From Paramacrobiotus metropolitanus (Eukaryota; Tardigrada; Eutardigrada; Parachela; Macrobiotidae): 64,000 nucleotides of DNA. Under the pieces are notes generated by a model that saw only the letters and a list, made by a program, of their open reading frames with translations, ran no database searches and was not told where the DNA came from. Each line of letters opens with the position of its first letter. Position 1 is the first letter of the stretch. The stretch covers positions 186,001-250,000 of the forward strand of contig NW_026570331.1 in assembly GCF_019649055.1 (NCBI RefSeq), given 5' to 3'. Of this stretch, positions 54,956 to 64,000 are shown one piece after another. A program made the translations under genes and the position numbers.

Positions 54956-56037
54956 CCGAAGTTCTGTACGATCCTAGCACATCCCTTGCATTGCACAATA
55001 CGGTACACTATACTCACGAGTCAGTACAGGATACGAGTGCCACACGCATGCCAGTAAAAAACGTGTTCTGCTATTGTGCAAACATGATAATTATGGTCAT
55101 TTGTAAATTGTATCTGTATACAGCAATACACCACATAATATGTACCAATAGATTACCAAATATGCGCCGCTTTGCTCTTTAAGCCGTAACGCAGTTAAAC
55201 CAACGCTGTGACGCATTCGAGTGGCATGGAGGTATCTTGTGTGAATAACAAAAACAGCCACAGCCATAAAGGTCATCAATAAATAGAAGTCTATCAGTTG
55301 ACAGTCGATAAGTTTATTATGTAATAAGTTAGTGACCGCAAAATGGTACTTCCGCTAGTACAAGGGGAATTAATATAGAGTACAGAGAGGCAGTGGTATA
55401 CGTATATGTAGTACTTATTATAGTCGTTATTTTTCAGTTCTTACTATTAATCGTCGGTATTCTTATCATATGCATTTAGGACAAAACAAAATTTTTATAA
55501 AACAGTTTCGATGGACTGCACTGTATGCCAAAATTACCGGTCTTCGTATAATGAGATGCCCTTAATCTTAACTGCAATGAGCACACCGTGGTACTGGTAA
55601 CTTATTTTCGATAATCAGAAGCTGCGCTCCGGTCTGTCACTGGGTAAATCGGTGCATCTTCCTAGTTATTATCATTTTACGTACGTATTTAGGTTAAGCC
55701 TGAATTAGCGTAAAATAGTAAAACGCACCATCAGCCAGCCCACGGAAATTGCGGTTATTGTACTCTGTACGTCCGGGATACCTTAAATCTCTCTGTCAGT
55801 TATAATTCATTGTTTCGAAGTTCCGTGTTCCGTCAGTCTTCAAAGGTTGAATGTATCTACGAAGTTTCAAGACCACGTTACGATAAAACACCTTTAATGA
55901 ACAGCAACAACCCAAATTTCGTATCGTACCGGTCAAATAATCTGACGTGACTAAGAGATCCCTGGAATTTTGTGGTTAAAAATCGTTCGTTGATTGTGTG
56001 GATCTTTATATTAATTTTGCCACGGTACCCCGTTGCA
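54956..56037. other. Spacer upstream of the MATH-BTB gene
   Basis: AT-rich. No gene recognised, and no clear TATA box within 100 bases of the predicted start. Confidence 0.35.
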
Positions 56038-57793
56038 ATGGCTGGGAAACCGATCATTGTGGAAGACCGCACAAGTCATGACATTGTCGCTTTCGTATTG
56101 CAGTGGACAATCCAGGATTTTAGTGTGTACAAGTACTGCACGACGTACATGAATAGTATCGGCATCACGTTATCCGAGCTCGGGGTCAATGGTTTCGCAG
56201 GACGCCTTCGGATTTCCATCCGCCCGTGCTATAAACCGGACAACAATGTTGAGTATGTATGCGTCTGCCTGCGGCTAACAGATGTCGAGGAGAAGTCTAC
56301 GGTGTACAGCGGATCTGCCAAGGCGTATGTGTCTTGCAAAATAAGGTGCGACGTAGTCACAATTTTACCTATAATCGTAATAGTTCATAAAAGTGCCTCA
56401 CGAATCTGCGCGAAGCTGCCTCCATTTTGTTAGCTCGTTGTTGTGGCTGAACCCGCACACTTATCAATCATATGTAAATTTCGAAAAATTCTTTCCGTAG
56501 TTGTCGTTAAGTTTCTGCACGATGCTTAAAACATCCAAGTACCTCAGGTGTAATACCAGTCAATAAGCAGGTAAATATTATCGCTTTTACTTCATGTCCC
56601 AGTTTTCATACATTGTCATGTACTAATGGTAATATTAAAAAAAAGACATGGATTAATGAAAGTAGACGAATGCTAATATGTGAGCAAATATTGATGACCC
56701 ATAGAAATATTTTATTTGCTGACAGAGATACTGACGCGTATATACTTAGCAGATACTCTGTCGCCTTTCAGATTTGCGTGCACGGTCGTCTTAATACTTA
56801 TTAATTTCGAACCGGCTGAAAGTGCTAGTACGAGTACGGTACGTCATACGTAGTACAAGTGCCGCAGTTGCACTCACCGAATACTGTTTCAGATCCTTGA
56901 ATATCACTGCGCATTTCCTAAATCAAAAACGTTTGCCGGCTGTAGGAGTGGTATTAACCGATGTCTAATGTTCTTGGTTTAGTGCAACAACTGGAAATGA
57001 CATGGATATCGAGATTCGTGAACCATTTAGCACGGGGGTACGGGTTTTGTATACACCCGGAAACTGCGCTGGATCGGATGCGTTCATCAGTTACGCTCAA
57101 CTATTCGGCACAACCACGACGGCCGGCTTGCTCAAAGATGATGTGATTCGCTTCAAAATTGCAGCCACCCTGTACGGTAATGGTACCTCCAAGGAGCCAG
57201 AGGCGAAAATCGTCCGTCTGTCCAAAACAGAGCCTCCCGCCAGGCTCTGCTATCAAGACTTCCGTCGCCGTCAGATGGAGATGTATCGGGCGGGACCACA
57301 ACCGTACACCGACTTCCTGCTGCGTTCCAGCGACGGCCGAGAATTTCGCGTTCATCGTTTCCTGCTGGCAGCGCATTCGCCGGTCTTTTTGGCCATGCTG
57401 ACGCATGATTCGCAGGAAAAACAGCAGTCCCATTGCGATGTCGCGGATTTGGATGGAGAGTGTGTGGAGATCTTGGTAGATTATTTGTACGGATGCGAGG
57501 CGGATAAACTGAACGCGGTTAATGCGGAAAAGGTAAAGTTCATGGCTGACAAATATCAGATTCTAGATCTACGTGCCGTCTGCGAGAGAATGATAGCGGA
57601 AAGTGTTACTGTGGACAGCGCTGTCGTCCGCTTCCTCATGGCCAGACAGCGTGGATTGGATGTCTTAAAGGACGCTGCACTGCGAATTATGGCGCAGAAT
57701 AAGCCAGCTGTCCTTAAGGATAAAGTGCTGAAAGCTGCCATCCAATCGGATCCGGATTTGCTGGAAATCGTTATGGAATATTGTGCCAAATGA
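56038..57793 (+). CDS. MATH-BTB (POZ) protein, SPOP/TD-POZ type
   Basis: Two exons, 56038-56345 and 56983-57793, total 1119 nt, 372 residues; the donor ATAAG|GTGCG and acceptor GGTTTAG|TGC keep the frame. Residues about 10-165 form a MATH domain (FVLQWTIQDFS, then DVIRFKIAATL). About 200-300 is a BTB domain: YTDFLLRSSDGREFRVHRFL, LAAHSPVFLAML, EILVDYLYG. A BACK-like helical end follows (YQILDLRAVCERMI, ALRIMAQ). Such proteins recruit substrates through MATH to cullin-3 ubiquitin ligases through BTB (family knowledge). The first ATG chosen gives no signal peptide; the frame opens 22 codons earlier through a hydrophobic stretch but without an ATG. It stands inside the two-CxxC array with no obvious functional link. 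Confidence 0.88.
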
Positions 57794-59120
57794 ATTTGTT
57801 TATGAATATTATTTATTATTAATTTTGTGGCATGTTTTGTAGTAAACGGCATATGAAATTTCTCCTTTTATAACTTCTTCGTTGCTGTCGAAACTGCCCT
57901 TACTGTTAGCTAGTGTTCATTGCTGCTATGTATTTTGATGCTTTTTACGGTAATTTGTACCAACCTTAAATTTAATTTTGTAATTTAACTGTCATGTGCT
58001 GTTTAAATTCTCGCACCATTTTACTTACCGGACAATTACAGTTGAACTGGGCTTTATCGAAGCGTATTGTTAAAAACTGTAAACTATACGGATATTCTAT
58101 ACTACGAACTCTATCTGTACTTCTATACACGTTCGCATGATAAAATACCACATGGCATTTTTACCAAAAGCCGGTACCAAATAAAAAAAACGGTAAGTAA
58201 AAAAAGCTGTTCTCGAACCTTCTGTGCAATTTAGTAATATTTCCTCAGACAACTGCTGATGCAAACATAAATTGTTCATATTTATATAATATTCATATTT
58301 TTGCATATTGTGCACAGGAGCAAACCTACTGCTTATTGCATCATGGGCTAGAATCCGTAGCTTATAAATCGTTTAACGAGCACAAACACCCAACGCTGAG
58401 AATGTGTACACAATTCTGCGGTAACTTCTGCGCAAGTACGTATGTACTGCAAAGTGCAAACAGTTTTTTTTGGATCAGGTGCGGACTGCGGTATGTATCA
58501 TCACTAACCACATAAATATTCATACACCTAACCATTCGTAAAAATAATGGGAATTGGGACGTGCTTGAAATAAATACAGCTGTATGTACAGTAGAAATCT
58601 GCGGAAATGGTCGGGTCGGGGTAACTGCTTGTTACTGCTGTTGTACGCAAAGCAGAGGTTGTACTGTAGTTTGGACGGTAGCAAGCAAACGGTGGAGCGT
58701 GAAGAATGGAACGAATAATTTTATTATAATTCTGTTAGCCAGTGTCTTCCGTCAGCATATCAATAGTCAGCCTTGGATTAGCGTCTGGCGAACCTTTCAG
58801 CTTTGCATGCATTCTATGCGCAGTGCCTTTGATCGTGTAGAAATTCCTGTTATGTGACCGGATCGACTTAAGCTATTGCCGCCGAAATTAAGTAAGGTCT
58901 TACTGAGTGAGGTCAACCACCGATTCCGGCGTTAACTGTTCACCACATATCCCATCCGTAACGTTTGTTGCATCAAGAAATTATTTGGAATAATTTTTTC
59001 ATGCAGTAAAATCGAAGACTTAACTTACCTTTATAGCACAGGTTCAGGTACGCCGCTTTGGCTTAATGACCTGACGTGTACATAGATTTTGGTTTAGAAA
59101 CGCCTTTCAAGTCAAACAAA
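57794..59120. other. Spacer between the MATH-BTB gene and array copy 5
   Basis: No gene recognised. Open frames at 58097-58315 (minus) and 58561-58857 (plus) lack domains, and the latter lacks an ATG. No array-type promoter was found, although the coding exon of the next gene has a normal acceptor at 59096-59097. Confidence 0.35.
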
Positions 59121-59306
59121 ATGCCATACGAGGGAGATGTCACTTACGAAAACGGGAAGGTATTCTGGACTTGTCCCATGTGCAAGAAGCGGACGTGGGT
59201 ATACACCAAATTCGAAAACCGTTATATCGGACGACCGTGCCATGCCTGCAAGCCGGTCTCTCGGCAGGACGTCCCAGGGGCAGGCTGGAAAGCGTTTACC
59301 GGCTAA
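59121..59306 (+). CDS. Small two-CxxC zinc-ribbon-like protein, copy 5
   Basis: 61 residues: MPYEGDVTYENGKVFW, TCPMC, KKRTWVYTKFENRYIGRP (18 residues, one more than in other copies), CHAC, KPVSRQDVPGAGWKAF. Leader AAACGCCTTTCAAGTCAAACAAA resembles that of copy 2. No CCAAACCAG-type promoter was seen upstream, so it may use a distant first exon. Confidence 0.72.
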   Translation: MPYEGDVTYENGKVFWTCPMCKKRTWVYTKFENRYIGRPCHACKPVSRQDVPGAGWKAFTG

Positions 59307-60149
59307 CAATCCTGATAAATATATATGTATATTACATCGCTGTTTCGCGCTGTTGCGAAGGTTGCACGATTTCGAATCATTTAGCGTGGAACCCTGTACG
59401 TATGATACCGCTCAATTGTTCCATGTCTTTGATTTTTTCGATTTTTTCAAACGTTCACTTACCAACTGTTATTGGCTTTGAACTGCCGTTTTATTTCCTC
59501 ATTATGGATATTATTGTCATGCGGAATCGTGTCTTTTATGAATTCGAAACGTTTTTGATACTACGCCTGACATAAAAGTATGGCTTTGGTTTTTTGCGTC
59601 ATGATAGCTTCGCTAATTTTTGTAACTTGCCAGCGATATCGTCATCACTTGACGTGATATAAAGTACAGTAGCGATGCATACGTAAAGTGACGGCTTTAT
59701 CGTACTTTCTGTTATTCGCTGTACCTTCTCGATCTTTCTCTTTTGTGTTCGGATCTACTTTTTGTTGTTTCTACACGGATGCGCCTTGTCTATATAAGGC
59801 CGTGAGTGGCAGTACTTTGCAGGATCAGTTCTCTTATTCTGAGTTTAGCAATTTCGGAGTTATTAATAAAATTATCGTCGAAGATGCAGTTCTCGTTCGC
59901 GTATTCGTAGACTTAGCTTTGCCACACTGAGATAATCAGCTCATACTCTGCCGCTGAGTAGGTCGGTAGGATAGATTATTACGGTAATTATTCCTATCGT
60001 ACTGATCTCTCCGTCACACTTTTAAGATCTTGCACATTCACTTTCAACCGCATATTGATCGGTCAGGATTAACAGTTATGTAAAAGCATATAAATATGTA
60101 CATGCCGGTTTGAGTAACTACTACCTTTTAATTTTGTTTTTCAATAAAA
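59307..60149. other. Spacer
   Basis: AT-rich, without a recognised gene. The 80-codon frame at 59688-59930 begins with GTG and has no domain. Confidence 0.3.
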
Positions 60150-60308
60150 ATGTTCCCTGGAAGTCATATAGGGGGCTTTCAAAAGCTGAGGTATAAGTAC
60201 ATTTGCCACCGGGCAAAACCTCGCATTTGTGGGAAACACGTTATGCACTGCACGTGTACAGAGTGCAACATTATTCTGCAAGAAACGTGTAAACGATTTC
60301 GTCAGTAA
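60150..60308 (+). CDS. Hypothetical small Cys-rich basic peptide
   Basis: ATG-initiated 52-codon frame with six Cys: CHRAKPRIC, then HCTCTEC, then ETC, and many basic residues. No signal peptide is evident. The CTCTEC cluster differs from the two-CxxC pattern, although it lies inside that array. Short, so chance cannot be excluded. Confidence 0.3.
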   Translation: MFPGSHIGGFQKLRYKYICHRAKPRICGKHVMHCTCTECNIILQETCKRFRQ

Positions 60309-60748
60309 GTAATTCGTCAGTTATATATCCGAATCTGTGCTGCCACCATTAATTTCGTGATTTTGGTCATTTATGTATCAGAGTGTGTGGTGCCACCATT
60401 ACGTCGCTTCAACGCGGTATTCCGTAAAAAAAGTGGGGGTTTATCGGGATACACAATATTGGGTGTCGTTTACATGTGAACAAACCAGTGAAACCACTGC
60501 ACCCATTGCACGAAACCTGAGTTACTTGTCAACGTTGGTGCAACCTCAAAAGTGCCGTTTAGGCTGTGATAAGTGAAAAAACTGGATTGTGGATTGTTGA
60601 AACTGTTACAGAGGAGTGTAAGTACCTTTTAGTAAAGATAACTCAACTCAACTCAGGTAACTGCCTGAGATGATGCTGAATAACATAGTATTAAATTACT
60701 ATTAATAATCTTCCATCAAATCAAATTAATCTTCTGACACGCAAACAT
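60309..60748. other. Spacer with a hypothetical 67-codon frame
   Basis: A frame at 60373-60576 starts with ATG (MYQSVWCHHYVAS) and has no domain. About 30 bases (GTG.TGCCACCATTA) are repeated at 60340 and 60388, so this is local duplication rather than clear coding. Confidence 0.3.
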
Positions 60749-60870
60749 GTGAAAACGGGAAAATTTTCTGGAGTTGTCCACTTTCGGGAAGTGCACATGG
60801 GCATCTGCCTGCTAATACAAATTTAAAATTATCTCGGGCGATTGTGTATTGACTGCAAGCATCTCAAAGT
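60749..60870 (+). pseudogene. Broken two-CxxC zinc-ribbon-like gene, copy 6
   Basis: ENGKIFWSCPL matches the family, but the second Cys of the first pair is Ser (CPLS), the frame then slips and hits a stop near 60850. The end, GRLCIDC, is visible in another frame. No MP start codon remains. Followed about 500 bases later by the CCGCTCGGA flank seen after other copies. Confidence 0.75.
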
Positions 60871-61289
60871 GGCGGATAGGCAGTGCAGCTGTCAAAAATC
60901 GTTTTGGGTCATTGGATGCATAATATCCTCGGTATTCCCTGTAGATTTTGTCACCGCAAAACTGACTTTATTTTATATGGCTGATGGCGGTGGTTACTGT
61001 TTACATGTACTGCGCCAGTTTTTCATGAAAAACTGGTTAATGCCGATTCCCGTTGCGGTATATTTTCCAGATTTGCTTATCTGCTTTTGCATAGCGATTT
61101 TACAGTGGACACCAATAAACTAGAAATTTAGAAGCTTTATTTAATTAAAAGTGGGAACGCTATTGAGAGGCACTATACACGTTTGTATGCATATCAAACT
61201 CTGCGTAAAATATTAATCAACTTCGTGTTTTTAAAGCATGTTAGCCGCTCGGAGCAAGCGCCGTAGCCCCAATGGGTGTATTTCCACTA
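60871..61289. other. 3' flank of broken copy 6
   Basis: Open through a 93-codon frame derived partly from the pseudogene's own end (to 61123), with hydrophobic stretches but no domain. Contains TTAGCCGCTCGGA at about 61242, the unit-end motif. Confidence 0.35.
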
Positions 61290-61637
61290 TATAGGGGGAA
61301 AAATGAGTCTAGCCGAACCAGTCCCTTGTACTTCTGATGTAAGCCAGCTGGTGTTTACGTTGTGGATTGACAGTGTTTTATGTAAAGCGCTGCTATTAAG
61401 ATTGCAGGTACTGATAACAGGTAAGCATCACTCGTACAACTGCAGGTAAACAGGCTAAAACTGTATTATAGCCCAGACCTGCCTGGTGCAGCTAATACCA
61501 CATGTACCGTCAATGCCGCACAGCCTTAATAGCAGCGCTTTACATAAAACACTGTCTAGCCACAACGTAAACCACCAGCTGGCTTACATCAGAAGTACAA
61601 GGGATTGGTTCGGCTAGACACATTTTTCCCCCTATAT
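61290..61637. mobile_element. 348-bp MITE-like element with 111-bp terminal inverted repeats
   Basis: 61290-61400 and 61525-61637 are inverted copies with few mismatches, beginning TATAGGGGGAAAAATG(A/T)GTC. The middle (124 bases) has no ORF. A TA at each edge may be the target duplication typical of Tc1/mariner-type elements. Confidence 0.8.
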
Positions 61638-62872
61638 TTGGTAACGATATAATATCACGTTGTTTATAGCGAAATGATACTTTAATTGTATGTTGGTGAT
61701 GTTTGACAGGCGATTAATGCAAACTTGTGTGAGAACACACCGGCATAACTCCCAAGCTTCCCTCGAGTTCAAACATGATTTTGTGCATTTTTACGAGTTG
61801 CATGCTTTTTTCGCTGTGTAAAGCTAAAGGAGTGGTGTATACGGCTGACATAACGGTAGACGCTAGTGTCTGGTTTTATAGCAGTAATAGCCCCACTAAA
61901 ACACTTATGTTTTATGGATTCTTATTACTGGATCGTCAGTCGTTTGCGTCCCTTCGGAAATATCTGCTTTAAAATGTTATGCCAATGACATCACACGATA
62001 CAAATGCAGGAATTTGTACGTAGTTTATGGTATCCGTTATTTGCCATTACGGAATTCCTGGGCACTCTATTAAAATTAATGTTGTTTAGAAAGTGTGATA
62101 ATTTTAATATCATCATCCTGTTCCACTTGTTCTTGTGACTTGTGAGCCAAATGCCGTTTTCGAGTTATATGTAAGAATTGCCATGTGTTTTTGCGAGAAT
62201 TTACCTAATGCTCTTCGAAGTCTTTGAAAGCCAGGTGACGCAAACTTCAGTGTCTTCTCAAGTTTCTCAGGAAATACGCCTGATTCGTTTATCATAAAAA
62301 CCGTTTACTGTGGCCAAACTCTTTACCATTACCAATTCAGTGTAGTAAATAATAAATACTGGACCAAAAACGTCTTCGTCGGACTCCACATGTGAAATGT
62401 TGTTCTGCAGTACTTGTACTCCTATAAGGCAACTCTTCTGTCTGATTGTTATTTGCACCCGATTCCTCTCAGTACTTCCTTCATCAGTGACGTACCATAA
62501 TCGTAAGTGCGCCACATTTTTGTTAATCTGCAAATGACCGTGTGGAGTAATAATATCTTGAAGGCTTGAACATTCATATATTCCGCGACCAGAAATTACG
62601 TTTGTCTTTGCCGCTCATTACATGTACCTATGTGTTACCAGCCAAGTTTAAAGCCCAAACTTGAGTGTCGTCCTAACCGGAAATGGGCCTGCTCAGATTC
62701 GAATTAAATTAAACACGTACAGAGTAACACACAAATCCTGTTTTTCTGCTACAGCTGGAATGACTTACAGAATACTCGTACCTCGTGGTACTTGCGTACG
62801 GAATGCGTACATAATCATCCAATCTAGAGCAGTGTGTGTTTTCGTCTGTTGTTGCTATCGTTTTCTTTTCAG
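61638..62872. other. Spacer
   Basis: No gene recognised. Frames at 61775-61972 and 62267-62533 have no domain features. Confidence 0.3.
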
Positions 62873-63050
62873 ACCTCATGAAACCACTGCTCACCATACC
62901 TTGCCCGAGTGCCAAAGGCGGTCATCTCGGATCCATTACCGTGTACTGGAATGCTTCCACTAACGGGAAGACATCTTCCAGCATGAACGTCACCATCCCG
63001 AGCAACTGCAACAGCAGCAACGCTACTTTTGCGTTATACTTCAATATCAG
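62873..63050 (+). CDS. Candidate internal exon of an unidentified gene
   Basis: An open block bounded by CTTTTCAG on the left and AATATCAG|GTGTGT on the right. It encodes PLLTIPCPSAKGGHLG, SITVYWNAST, SSSMNVTIPSNCNSS, NATFALYF. Many N-x-S/T sites suggest an extracellular beta-sandwich. The order G.LGSI..YW...NVTIP.N...A.F resembles the C-terminal domain of GH78-type rhamnosidases, but similarity is short. No adjoining exon was found with confidence. Confidence 0.3.
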
Positions 63051-63402
63051 GTGTGTGTAATTATTTGACACTTCAGGGAGATGCAGGAGCTTGCAAAATA
63101 TTAAAAACTGCTCATAAATTTAGAATAATGCTTTTCTATCTGAATGCTGTATCTGTTATTACATAATGAAATTCATCAAATATTCCACCTTTCACAGGTC
63201 TCTCATGATCTCCAGAGGCAGCACGTTAAGATTTTCCCAGCCAAAATTAAATAAAATTAAGCTTTGTAACAGCTTCATTGTGATACCAAACTCGTCTGAA
63301 GACCATATAGTGGCATATACGTACAAATGTGTCCTCGTGCTTGTTAGAAAGACAACTGACACGAATTTATTATTACAGCTACACCCTTATTATATTTTAA
63401 GG

Positions 63403-63490
63403 TAGTGGGCCGGCATATGGTACCAAATTCGTGTACGAATACTTTCAATTTCGCGCACTCCCAAACACTTTTTTGTGTCGGCTGTTTATG
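63403..63490. mobile_element. Fragment of the SCYL2-intron foldback family
   Basis: GGTAGTGGGCCGGCATATGG, ACCAAATTCGTGTA and CGCACTCCCAAACACTTTTTTG follow the order of the left arm of the 39724-40398 element (GGGATTTGGCCCGGTACATA, ACCAAATTTGTATA, CTCGCACTCCCAAACACTTTTTTG). Only one arm end is present. Confidence 0.65.
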
Positions 63491-64000
63491 TTGAATGAAA
63501 GTAAACGTCGTTATAATTTGGCGTCGCATATTATTCATTATCCGACAACTAATAGTATTATGTCATTTTAATGAAACCTTTGACCTTGTACACGGCGGGA
63601 CTAATTTATCTGCTGTTGTTGCACCATACTGTTTCCCTCGCGTCCGGGATAAACTGCTCTTGATCACGAAACCTTTCACTACACAGACGCAGTGAAGCTG
63701 TAATGATTAGTCCTCATCATTCATCGCGTCCCTTTGCGTTGTTCTGCCTTGATTCTAACGGAGCACACATATTACCGTGTTTTCCAATGCATTCTCCGTC
63801 AGGCTGTAATGTCTGATGCAACACTCGACCTTTTCCTTCTAGTTTCCCGTACTTCGTTAATAGAATGTCTGGAATTATTTACTGCTTTTGCCGAGGAAAT
63901 AACGTCACGCTGCTGGGAAACATTAATCGATCTTTCCGGTTCCTCCCGGATTCCATAATGAATTTTTCTTCATATCTGGTTTAGTTTTCTCACCGTCTTC
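63491..64000. other. Right edge of window
   Basis: Nothing recognised. The 74-codon frame at 63734-63958 lacks an ATG and a domain. Confidence 0.3.

Overview
This is nuclear DNA of a small invertebrate animal. Coding sequence is broken by short GT-AG introns, genes have TATA-type promoters, and the families are metazoan: papain-fold peptidases with a chitin-binding-like tail, ionotropic glutamate receptor domains, an XK-related-like membrane protein, SCYL2 and a MATH-BTB protein. Chitin-linked domains, compact genes and many lineage-specific small proteins fit an ecdysozoan. A tardigrade is possible, but nothing here proves it. Exon boundaries below were worked out by hand from splice consensus, paralogue comparison and frame arithmetic.

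Layout. 0-21.5 kb holds two interleaved duplicate pairs. Two cathepsin B-like genes (3' part at 72-2425; complete at 19278-21416) flank two minus-strand genes for a glutamate-receptor ligand-binding domain. One of these (2857-5521) is intact; its paralogue (8085-13958) is a pseudogene hit by two mobile elements. An XK-related-like gene follows (14573-17239). 22.4-24.1 kb has a membrane-anchored coiled-coil P-loop NTPase and an orphan one-pass membrane protein. 27-41.8 kb is one long gene, SCYL2, with large introns carrying repeats, including a 675-base foldback element. 42-64 kb is AT-rich and repeat-rich. Its main content is an array of five intact genes and one broken gene, all on the plus strand, for a 46-69 residue protein with two CxxC pairs. 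Several members share a TATA-plus-start-site promoter block and a noncoding first exon. A MATH-BTB gene, a tRNA-like Pol III unit and MITE-like elements lie among them.

Most interesting are (1) the small two-CxxC protein array with its duplicated promoter cassette, and (2) the intact 322-residue receptor-like gene. The latter has a signal peptide and both halves of the glutamate-binding clamshell, but splices S1 directly to S2 with no pore helices, so it should be a soluble secreted binding protein. Its fourth intron carries an in-frame copy of the protein's own C-terminal exon. The cathepsins lack the occluding loop and carry a CBM14-like tail, pointing to chitin-associated endopeptidases. 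Some conclusions need reads or transcripts, above all a one-base frameshift in SCYL2 exon 5 that could be an assembly error.
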